Of a stretch of DNA of 64,000 nucleotides, positions 43,101 through 51,403 are shown piece by piece. Under the pieces are notes generated by a model, which was not told the origin of the DNA, ran no database searches, and was given only the letters and a program-made list of their open reading frames with translations. Made by a program: the position numbers and the translations under genes. This DNA is from Oscheius onirici. Lineage: Eukaryota > Nematoda > Chromadorea > Rhabditida > Rhabditidae. The stretch covers positions 1,376,398 through 1,440,397 of the forward strand of contig OW051469.1 in the NCBI GenBank assembly GCA_932521025.1, in the 5' to 3' direction. The stretch's first letter is position 1; every line of letters begins with the position of its first letter.

Positions 43101-46100
43101 GACAGCACCGGAGCCACTTGGTACAACAAGTACGTCGATGGAAAAGGACCGGCTCCAGTTCCTGCTCCTCCTCAGGTGCGCTTTTATTATACTCAAAAAA
43201 GGTGTATTTTGTAGTGTCCCCGACAGCCAGGATGGGCTCCCTGCATCACCAAGGATGTGGCTAACGAGAGGTTCCGAAACTGTTGTGCTCGACTGGGAGA
43301 GGGATGTTCACAGATGTGTAATTACGATGCCACTTTGGCTACTGTAAGTCATAGACAGAGACAAAAAGAATCTGCAAAAAAGTTGTGAACACAGTTTCCT
43401 TCAGATGCAACTGGCCGTCTTGACCGGTCGCTGTCCTCTGAACAAGGTGGCGGACATGATGGTCTGTGCTTCCGGCTACGAAGACGCCACAGCTTGTTGC
43501 GAAGCCTACAACGTCTTTGAGCCCGGATACGAGCAGTGCCGACCCTACTGTAACCCGGCTGCCGGTCTACCTCAAGGAGGACCTCTCAGTGACAAGTACA
43601 AGTGCCTTGTGAAGCTCGGAGCAATCCAGCAATGTTTCTACGTCAGTCAGAAGCCTTAGATTTTCTCTCGTTTAATAATCGTGCAATACGTTTTTTTGTG
43701 TCTTTCCACCATCACGTGGTGCCATTCTTTCAGAGTTGACTGTATATAATAAAGACTTGCATTTGAAAGATTCCTTCCTTTTCGAGAATTTGCATTCCGG
43801 CCTTGTGACTCGTATAAGTTCCGATCAGAGCAAAGTGGTACATCGTGCCGTTGTAGACGAGGTTCTTGACATTGTATTGGTCCTAAGATATCTGTTTTTT
43901 AATCAGAAGAGAGGGAAACCTACTGTGTAGGCCTTTTCCTTAAAATCATCCACAAACTTTGTCAAATGCTCATCGATTTCTGTCGATTTCGCGGACAGCT
44001 TCATTGCCAGTTGGATGGCTCTTTTTGCCGCCAACACAAGCGTTTTGTTTTCGGCCCATCTCGGTTGTAGTCCTTTTAAAGGAGACGCATCGGCCAGTAT
44101 CTTCAAAACAAGCAGTCTCTCTCTCTCTCAAAACCCAGTCAAGTTTCCCACCTTTCCAATAACATCCACCACCTCATCCAGATTATCAGTTCTCTGACAA
44201 ATTGAAACATCTCTCAGAGCCTCGACGAACATCAGACTGGCCTTCTCTGCCATAATTCCATCGTCCTTCCAGCAGCTTTTGACCAGAGCCCCGAAACTTT
44301 CGTCCGTTTTCCATGGCTTTCTTTCGGCTAGCTGAGGTGTAAGGGCGCGGTGTTCCATGAACAGAGAGTAATTGGAATCGTAGGGAGGCTCGAGGCTCAT
44401 ATTATGAATCCAGACTCTGTTCAAGGTGTCAAAACGGTGGAGAGCAATTGCGGCATTTCTAAAAGTGGTCGCATAAATTCAAGTTTTTTTTCTTACTCTG
44501 AATTGACATAGCTATAAGTGTCAGACGTGTCTTCATCAAAAGTTCCATGAACAGCGGTCGCAGCTGTGCTCCCAACGACGGCTTCACAAGCTGATTGGAA
44601 AAGGCTTGGCATTGAGAGGACGGTGGCTCTCCAGGTCGAAGGAACTACTGTTGGAGCCTAAAAAGATGATTCCTTTTAAAACTTTGGTAAAAACTTACTA
44701 TTCTCAAGAAATCGGAAAGCAGAAGGGTGGCCTTGATAGCACTGGGTGCATTGGGATTCGCCACTATGAGTCGAGCCAATGACTGTGGAAGACCGGCATT
44801 GATGAGGACAACAAAGGCCAAATAGCGAAAGGATGCCAAGACGTCGACGTATTTCACAAATTCGGGATCATTTCCGATCAGAATGTCACTCTGAGCCAGA
44901 ACAAAGTCCTCTTTCAGGGTGTTGGAAAAGATGTCCGGAACGTTCAGTGATCCTAAAAATTTTGTAAGACTGAATACCGTAAAAGCTCTAATAGAAGCCC
45001 CCCTGTACGCAATTACGTACGCATTTTTTTCGGGTTTATAAAAACTTTGGTTCTTTGATGATACATGCAACACTTTTCCCGAAGCAATTAAAATTAAATT
45101 AAATTAGTACAATTTTAGCAACATTAGAATATACAGAATATTAATAGTTTAGATTACTGTTTTATTTAAACTTAGCTTTACTTACCTAACAAACTATTTA
45201 TCTAACTCGATGTCAAGCATGGACATATTCTCCTTACCAAGAACTCGATAGCTATTTTATGGAGTATCTTATGGAGTTCCGATGGCGAGAGCTGGTGAAG
45301 GAGAAGAAGGGCATTTTTGAAGAGAGTACTGTTGCAGAGTTTTAGCCCCTCATTTAAATAGATTCAATGGATATTTTTGTACTATTTCGGTATTAATAAA
45401 ACTGAAAATAAAGTAAATCTTGTTTAATTGTAAATCTTCCTAATTAATTGTATTTTAATTGCTTCGGGAAACGTGTTGCATGTATTATCAAAGTACCAAA
45501 AGTTTTCCCAACTTTCCGACTATTTTTCCCATACAGATAGACATCTCAGCTACCAAGGAAAAATAAAAAATAAATTGTAAAATTATGTCTTCACCCCGAA
45601 AAAAAATGCGTACGTAATTGCGTACATGGGCGCTTCTATTAGAAGAAATACGGTAGTTTGACTCTCTTACCGTAAAATGCTACTGCCTCCTTCCAATTTT
45701 GAAAATTCTTGGAAGCATAAGGAGCTTCCATGAAGTCGCAGCAGATGTTGACAATCATGTCCCGAATATGATCCAGATTCGCATTGCCGACTGTTCCCAG
45801 GCCCAAATACTCTAGTAGTCTGAAAAATAAAGCAAAATTCAAAAGAAACAGAAGGACTACCTGAGAGGAGAAGAAGCAATAACATTGCTGTTTGGTCCGA
45901 CAGCGGCACAGGCGAAAAGGCCGGACCAGCTGCGAAGGATGCCAAGAAAGGAGCGAGAGAATGTGACCATGACGCTTTCGACCATCTTGTCCACCCTGAA
46001 TACTGTATATTTCTCTATCTCTGAAACTGTTCCCACTTTTCAGAAGAATGAAAATTTTTCTCAAAGAATCCAAATTCGATGAGTGGAGCGAAAATCTGTT

Positions 46101-47212
46101 CTAGGACGAGATGAAGCTGAGCCATGTTTCTTACAGCTGGATCATCGAGCCAATTGACGAGAATTCGACCGACTAGTGTCGAAATGCTTCGATTCACACC
46201 GGAATTTCCTGTGAGAATCCGGACGATCCAGTCCGTCCCACTCATGTCAATGATTAGACGCGGTTCGTGGATACAAAACTCCAAAAACATGGCGATGCAT
46301 GAGAGTCCGAGTCTGAAATTTTCTTGTTTTAATCCCTTTCCTAAAAACCTGTCATCTGGCTCGCTATCAGCCTGCTCTACATTGTTATCAGCGCTGCTGC
46401 GAGGACGATTGATGGCCTTTAGTGCAATGGCGATGACGGGCTGCATTATAGACTTCGGGAAGGCGTACTTTCTGAACGAGACGATGAATTAAGGACCTTT
46501 GAGGCAGTCTTACTTCCCAGTGTTCTGAGCGATCGAATCTTCGATGAGTTTCTTCAGAAACGAAGTCTCATACACGTTGATCATGTGTCCAATGAGTCGG
46601 AGTGCTTCACATCTTTCAATTTCGTTGTCCACACAAAGGTCGAGAGATCTGTATATTTTTTAACAAGTTTAATTTTTAAAAAAGTACCTGACAACGTAGA
46701 TATCAGCATGATTGTTCAGAATAAAAGTGAGATTTCGTTCTGTGAAGAGACATAGTCGAAGGATCCGAAAACACATGGCTCGGATGGCTGGATACTCGTC
46801 TTTGAGGAAGAGGAGCATTCTAAAAGAGAATTTGTAAAAAATCACAAAAAATGGCTCACTTGAAACAGATCAATTCAAAAAATTCTGGAGTGTTCAGGGA
46901 CTCTGGAATCGTCTCGACTATCAACTGATGAAGCTGGTTCAAAAACTCTGCCCTTTCTTCATAGCTACCGCCTAGAGCAGAGTCAATCCGCTCGTAGATC
47001 AGCCTCTCACAGGCCGATTTGTCCAAATGCGGAACGGTTATTTCCCTATGAACACGGAACTCTGAACAAAGAGAAAAAATAAATCAAAGTACTAAAAACT
47101 CACGACTCGATTTCCTCTTGGTCTTGGCAAAATTTGGCTTGTATTCTCGGAGTCGAGCTGATTTCGGCCGCAGTTTGGCCAAACTGGACGGCCGCTCGAC
47201 GCTCTCGCTCAT
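37173..47212 (-). CDS. rict-1: RICTOR, TORC2 scaffold subunit, split by a 3.2 kb GC-AG intron
   Basis: Defining scaffold of TOR complex 2, which phosphorylates Akt and SGK kinases. ATG at 47212 (MSESVERPSSLAKLRPKSAR), stop at 37173-37175, roughly 1200-1350 residues. The whole order of human RICTOR is followed: DNEIERCEALRLIGHMI (RICTOR_N armadillo), CIAMFLEFCIHEPRLI, SRSFLGILRSWSGLF, ATLLLSDFLRI, YHFALIGTYTSHKAGMQILE, VVASLDYS, FHEWGISFLLRQ, LVALGQIGSAHNGI with LSVRGAAFWALNMI (RICTOR_V, about 39150-38990), then a Ser/Thr-rich stretch with TTESGITSGFS (phospho region, about 38600) and the C-terminal CFYCES and RSFLQEIFYGAL. Selected exons: 47212-47104, 43882-43761, 40520-40382, 39823 downwards. 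The intron 43760-40521 begins GC and holds a complete opposite-strand gene. Joining across it gives an ungapped alignment over 31 residues. An acceptor-like TTTCTCAG at 47223 suggests trans-splicing. Confidence 0.92.
37948..38030 (-). repeat. tRNA-like sequence (pseudogene or SINE head) in a RICTOR intron
   Basis: Read on the minus strand it has a perfect B box GGTTCGATTCC, an A-box-like TGGCCTATTGCC and a following run of T as for polymerase III termination. The acceptor arms do not pair and the T-stem is poor, so I do not call a functional tRNA. It lies between the exon ending at 38036 and the next RICTOR exon. Confidence 0.45.
39991..40255. mobile_element. Foldback element in RICTOR intron (39824-40381)
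   Basis: Inverse arms of about 65-75 bp: TTTCGACGTTTTACACTCGG and TTTAATCGATTCGGCAGC on the left match GAATCGATTAAACATTG and GTGCAAGGCGTCGAAA on the right. The element probably extends beyond these limits, as the intron is 558 bp and otherwise featureless. Confidence 0.75.
41894..41895 (+). promoter_or_regulatory. Candidate spliced-leader acceptor of the nested DB-module gene
   Basis: AACTTTCCAG ends exactly at the start codon at 41896. No upstream exon with a fitting donor was found, so the site is best explained as a trans-splice acceptor, as is common in nematodes. Confidence 0.5.
41896..43659 (+). CDS. Secreted Gln/Pro-rich protein with a C-terminal DB module, 528 aa
   Basis: Exons: 41896-42072, 42108-42227, 42270-43175, 43215-43343, 43405-43659; total 1587 nt. 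The N-terminus MNWVTTLLLTGLVGLVAADL is a signal peptide. A short Cys cluster follows (CERARCIHCEVEF, MCPSACGAC, residues about 22-48). Residues about 60-395 are low complexity, rich in Gln, Pro and Ala. Then comes a DB module, about residues 402-525: CCARLGEGC, CNYDATLATMQLAVLTGRCP, CASGYEDATACCEAYNVF, C-RPYCNPAAG and KYKCLVKLGAIQQCFY. DB modules are nematode-specific extracellular domains whose ligands are mostly unknown. Exon 2 uses the acceptor CCTTTAG, the one giving an open phase. The gene lies wholly inside a RICTOR intron on the opposite strand, and its poly(A) signal at 43748 ends seven bases before the RICTOR donor. Cuticle or extracellular-matrix association is an inference. Confidence 0.9.
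43748..43753 (+). terminator. Poly(A) signal of the nested gene, abutting a RICTOR splice donor
   Basis: AATAAA about 89 bp after the stop codon. Normal cleavage 10-20 bp downstream would fall at about 43763-43773, inside RICTOR exon 43761-43882 read from the other strand. Confidence 0.65.
44975..45655. mobile_element. TACCGTA-family MITE, copy 4, interrupted by a nested element
   Basis: The outer ends are TACCGTAAAAGCTCTAATAG on the left and CTATTAGAAGAAATACGGTA on the right. The left arm runs to tataaaa at about 45043, and the family sequence resumes with ttttcccaactttccgac at about 45503, so the host element is split. It lies in a RICTOR intron. Confidence 0.85.
45044..45502. mobile_element. 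Inverted-repeat element nested in a TACCGTA-family MITE
   Basis: About 459 bp. The left arm includes TGATGATACATGCAACAC and TTTTCCCGAAGCAATTAAAA; the right arm is the inverse (TTTTAATTGCTTCGGGAAA, GTGTTGCATGTATTATCA). It is AT-rich and carries no clear coding frame. The target duplication is not evident. Confidence 0.82.
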
Positions 47213-47823
47213 GGCAAATTACCTGAGAAATTGATTTACAGTTGGTCTAATCGTATAGAAGGAAAAATACGAAGAGAGGATGCAAATAAATTGAATTTTA
47301 AAAGTGACTTGGTCGAGTACGCAATTGCGACCTGCTCTTATGCAAACGGGGGAACGTTTTCTATTTACCATTTTTAGCACTCCGCACTCATTTTAGGGGT
47401 CTGCTTGACTATAGATCGATTAAACACGAGAAGAGATCAAAAAATAGTAGAAAACGAAGAAAAGCCGAAATTTGATTACCCACGCCTTCCCTAATTTTCC
47501 TTGTTCACTAGGTCTTACTGTCTGACAAAATCTCTTGCCTTCTGACAGAAACCAAAACATGGCAGAAGAATGACTGCTCCAGGAAAATAATTTTTTTTGC
47601 TCCGAAAACGGTCGGAGGGTGTCATTGAAAATCGTGAGTTTCGTACAGAAATAGACGAGTTTCCGGATCAGGTCGAGAAGATTATCTTCGCTGGAAAGTT
47701 TTCTCTCGATGTGGAGAAAATATTTCAGACCGATTTTCAGTTTTCAGCAGCCAACGGGAAACCCAACCACCCTACAAGTCGAAATTCGGACAAAAATCGA
47801 TTTTTTTATTCGTTTCCTAATAA
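47213..47823. promoter_or_regulatory. RICTOR promoter and leader region; also 3' flank of the receptor gene
   Basis: 611 bp between the RICTOR start codon and the stop codon of the receptor gene, both on the minus strand but with RICTOR downstream. TTTCTCAG on the minus strand at 47223-47224, ten bases before the RICTOR ATG, is a candidate spliced-leader acceptor. AATAAA for the receptor lies at 47805-47810 (minus), about 14 bp past its stop. I see no coding exon: the 117-residue plus-strand frame at 47597-47950 runs antisense to the receptor's last exon. Confidence 0.5.
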
Positions 47824-49677
47824 TCAAGCTCCAGTTTTAGTGGTTGGGGCCACGAAAATTTTTGGTCGTTTCGAGTTCGAGTCCAGACTGCTATCAAACT
47901 TCCAGTGTCCCAGTGAGACCATCTTCAGGAAAGAGTGTCGTATCATCTGATTCATCGTCAGGAACAAAACGGGATTCAGGATCTGGTTGATGATTGAGCA
48001 GCTGAAAACCACGCAGTTTTTAGGCGACGCTTCTGATTACCTATAATTGATGATTGTCCAGACCCAGGCAAACCACGTAGATACGGCAATCAATGGCGTC
48101 AACAGGCTGAAGAGCTTGGAGAGCTAAAAAGAGATGTTCATTCTTTTTAGAAGGAAATACCTCGAGTGTGACAGTTATAGCCAAGGCTTGCCAAAGAAGA
48201 ATACGATCCTGTCGTTTTTGTCTACTACTCGACTTTCCACGCTGCTTCATGATGACAAAGACGATGACGGCGTACATGAAAAGCATGGCCAGAGGGACGA
48301 CAGTTGAACAGATTGTGAAGAACTGGAATCATTTTTGTTAGAATAGAATCAAAGAAACAGAGACAGCTGGAACTGAGGGACAGAGAGACAGAAAGACTGA
48401 GAGACAGTACATACCGTAAAAGCTCTAATAGAAGCCCAACCCCTTTACGTAAGATACGCAATTACGTATTCACATTTTTCAGGGTCAAGACGACACTCTT
48501 CAGCTTTTTGGTGTTTAGCAAAGTTGTAGAGGACGTCAGGGGCTACAACTTTGCAGAACATTACAAAGTCAAAAAATGACGTCTTGGCACAATAAAACGG
48601 GCATACGTAATTGCGTACGTAATGGGGGGGGGGGGTGAACTTCTATTAGAGCTTTTTACGGTACCTGCGTCACGGCGTTAACTCCAAGGATGGTCTGCTG
48701 CATGGACAGCTTCTTCGTCTCCCACTTGTTCACCATTCCATTATTCACATTCCACCACACAATGAAGAGAACATAGACCCATACAACGCAGCACATAATC
48801 ATCAGCTTTACTCTGAAAAGAATCAAGTCAGTTCAGTTTGATTCTTGACTCTCTCTCTCTCTTCCTCAAATTGACCCATTCAACTTTTCGTAATGTTATC
48901 CATGACCAAAAACCTCTCAAACTCACTTGGTGAAGGCGAAGATCAACGTGGGGGCACAGAAGACGCAAAAGCGATTGAGAGTCATCAGCAAGGTCAAATA
49001 AAGAAGAGCATTATCTGCCACATCCATGATTCTAGCCGACCACATGTACCAGTCATTTGCTCCATCACTCCCGTCAGTTATCATGATCGGAAGAACCGAA
49101 GAGGCTACACAAGCTACCCAGGCGGCATTTGCGACAGTCATATGGTAGACAATTATGAAGAAGGGAAACTAAACGAGATTGTTGAGACGGATCGAGAGTG
49201 CAAGTACCTCATTGATCCGTTTGCGACCGTAGATTAATGTGGAAACGAAGCAGACTATGGACAGACTTCCAATGACAACAAGGGTCGTGAAGGCGATCCC
49301 GGCAGCAGCTACTGGGACATATTCGACGGCGGTAATGTTTAGATTTGTGATGGAGTCGTTGATGACCAGGGAGAGATCGCCCTGAAAGGTTTGATTCGTT
49401 TTTTTGAAGCCGAAAAATCACGCGTCTTTTTCCGTCGGTAAGATCTCAGTCTGTTAAGAAAAAGAGTCAGATTTTGATGAAGTTTTTGTCCTTTTATGAA
49501 AACCTCCGTAAAACCTTTAGGATGTCAGTGAAAATCTCGAATACTTACCCCGACAGGGTCGACTACAGCCGCTGTCACAATATCAGCCGTCGTTGGACTT
49601 TGAGTCGTCGTGTTCAAAGCTTCCATAAAAGCTTCTAGAACAATGTTCCACGTTGTATTTCCATCAAATTCAGACAT
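47824..49677 (-). CDS. Seven-transmembrane receptor, nematode chemoreceptor-like (possibly Srx), 371 aa
   Basis: Exons: 49677-49549, 49381-49208, 49168-48927, 48812-48665, 48322-48161, 48123-48041, 48001-47824; total 1116 nt with matching phases. An N-terminal extracellular tail of about 60 residues carries several Asn-X-Ser/Thr sites (NTT, NDS, NIT). About seven hydrophobic segments follow: AAAGIAFTTLVVIGSLSIV; FFIIVYHMTVANAAWV; LLYLTLLMTLNRFCVF, where NRF replaces the DRY of rhodopsin-like receptors; LMIMCCVVWVYVLFIVWW; VVPLAMLFMYAVIVFVI; a less clear one near LFSLLTPLIAVSTWFAW; and INQILNPVLFLTMN, the NP motif of TM7. The NRF motif and the MNQMIRHSF tail recall nematode Srx receptors, but the subfamily is uncertain and the ligand unknown. 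ATTTAG directly precedes the ATG (49678-49679), a possible spliced-leader site. The donor of exon 4 is formed with a MITE end. Confidence 0.82.
48412..48663. mobile_element. TACCGTA-family MITE, copy 5, forming part of a splice donor
   Basis: The ends are TACCGTAAAAGCTCTAATAG on the left and CTATTAGAGCTTTTTACGGTA on the right. The inner arms have acgcaattacgt and acgtaattgcgtacgt. A central hairpin gcaaagttgtag, ctacaactttgcag is shared with 36931-37060. On the minus strand the receptor exon ends at 48665 and the intron starts G (48664) then TACCGTA (48663 downwards), so the T of the GT donor is the first base of the element or of its TA target. Confidence 0.85.
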
Positions 49678-51403
49678 CTAAATAACAAGATAAAGTCGGT
49701 CGAGAAACCAAGCGAGAATGGGATCGGAGATCTGAATGAGCCTAGGCGCCTGGTATTTATGTAAAGCTGAAGGGAAGACTGATTGCCCGGTTTGAAAGGT
49801 GATGTTTTCTTTGAAATCTGTAGAGCCAACGAAATAAGTGTACATCAGAGAGGGAGGCAGCAAATGAACCGACAGTTTTAGAATTTCCCGGATCAGTAAT
49901 CAGAACAGTTTGAAAGGAGTGTGGGAGCCAGAAACTATGCTATGGAAGAAAGCAAAAGATGTGTGCTTTTTGGTTATCTTCACACGGGGCTGGAAGTAGA
50001 AAATTTTAATTTGAGAATCGAGGAGAGTCAGGAAAAATCAGGAAAAAATGCAGTGGAAAGAAGAGAGTCGCAGAGATCAGGATGTGCCTCAACTGCATCG
50101 TCAATCAAAGTTTTCTGAAGTATAATGACGCGAGCTGGTAGCTGGATGAATTAACAACAAATTGCAAAGCTGTAGCAGCTTCCCTGATCTCGAATTGAAT
50201 ACGACTTCCAGTATGCCATGTTTTGAACAAAACATCGTTCAAGACGGAACAGCTGCATTGCAGGTAATTGCATTGCAGATAAATGCAATTGTCATTCTAG
50301 ACGCATTTTTTCTAATTAATCATAAGTGTTCGAGAGACTCGTAAAATTGAAAAGGAAATCACGAGGAAATTGACGCAGTACTACGTGAGCTAGTAGAACG
50401 AGGACAGAAAACAGGAAAAAAAGTAGAGAGAGGCAGAGGTAGACATGGCTGACGGGCCGGCCCGGGCCTGGCTTGGGCTTGCAAGTTGAGGCCCGGACCG
50501 GGCTGAAAATCTCTGCCCGCGGACAGATTTTAGAAAAAGTTGTGTTTTTTTTTTACCAAAATCTGCATTTTTTCGTCATTTTTAGTAAAAAAAGGCTAGC
50601 AAAATATAAAAAAAATATTAGTCTTTGATTTATTTCTAAAATGCGCTAAAATGCACTATAATATGACCAGCTTCATTTTTGGTCCGATCCCGGTCCGTCG
50701 GCCAATTCTGGGGATCCGGCATAAGAGGGCTGGCCCGGGCTACGGCCTGGAATCTCCGGCCCGGAGCCATGTCTAATCAGAGGGAGACAGAGAGACAGAT
50801 ATGAAGGAAGAGAAGCCTACAGTAGTGCAACCCGAGTGCCGGATTTGTCCTCACCTAATCAGTTTTATATAGAATGAGTACAGTCAGACTTCGTGTGTCC
50901 TATGTTTGGAAAAGATGCGACTCGTTGATCACTTCGAAATTTATACTAGCCTAAGACTAATCAAGAAGCATTGAGAATACAGCGAAAACAGCACATGGTT
51001 AGCAGCTCTCTGAACTTTTAGAGGGAAGAATGGAAGAGAGTCTAATGAGAGCAGATCCTTGATCAAGACTGGAACTTATAATTTCTGTTCGAAAAGGTCT
51101 GTATTTTGCTGAGGTCGAGTAAACTTTTAACCGATTATTAGGCTAAAAGTCGAAGAGTTTTCTGTCTGTTTACCTTGAACTCCGCGTGAGGCAAGTCTCC
51201 AGTAATAGAAAGTTTTACAGAAAGAAAAATCTCTTTTTTACCTGACTTTTATAACCAAAGATTTAAGATTAAACTGTACCACTCCTTTTTCCCATTACTC
51301 AATCCCAATTGTCCCCCCATTCATCCGGATACTGTTTGTAATCAACCCCAGCCTTTTTTTTCCTCTTCTGACTCAATAAAAAATTAGATTTTTATACACG
51401 TAT
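49678..51403. other. Intergenic region with one foldback element, no gene recognised
   Basis: 1726 bp between the receptor start and the DOMON-b561 stop, so it should contain the receptor promoter (both genes are on the minus strand). No exon with splice support or family resemblance was found. It contains the GC-rich-ended foldback element at 50442-50773 and is otherwise AT-rich. Confidence 0.5.
50442..50773. mobile_element. TA-flanked foldback element with GC-rich ends, copy 1
   Basis: GACATGGCT on the left and AGCCATGTC on the right, each followed outward by TA, as for a TA target duplication. The arms continue as gacgggccggcccgggc and gcccgggctacggcc. The core is AT-rich (aaaatctgcattttttcgtc; aatgcactataatatgac) and is shared with 58764-58983. 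Confidence 0.78.

Larger units (their letters stand above)
40521..43760 (-). other. 3240 bp GC-AG intron of RICTOR enclosing an opposite-strand gene
   Basis: On the minus strand the exon ends in ATCTTTCAAAT followed by GCAAGTCTTT, a strong GC donor, and the acceptor is AATATTTCAG at 40521. Splicing here gives the protein run KEGIFQ-I-FLEKMNNTTPTE, equal in length to the human segment KCSVFQ-C-LLNLCSLKNQDH, and continues into VVASLDYS against VSSLDYS. The GT three bases further in gives the wrong phase. Between 40556 and 41895 there is no RICTOR coding sequence; this part must serve as promoter of the nested gene. Confidence 0.85.
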
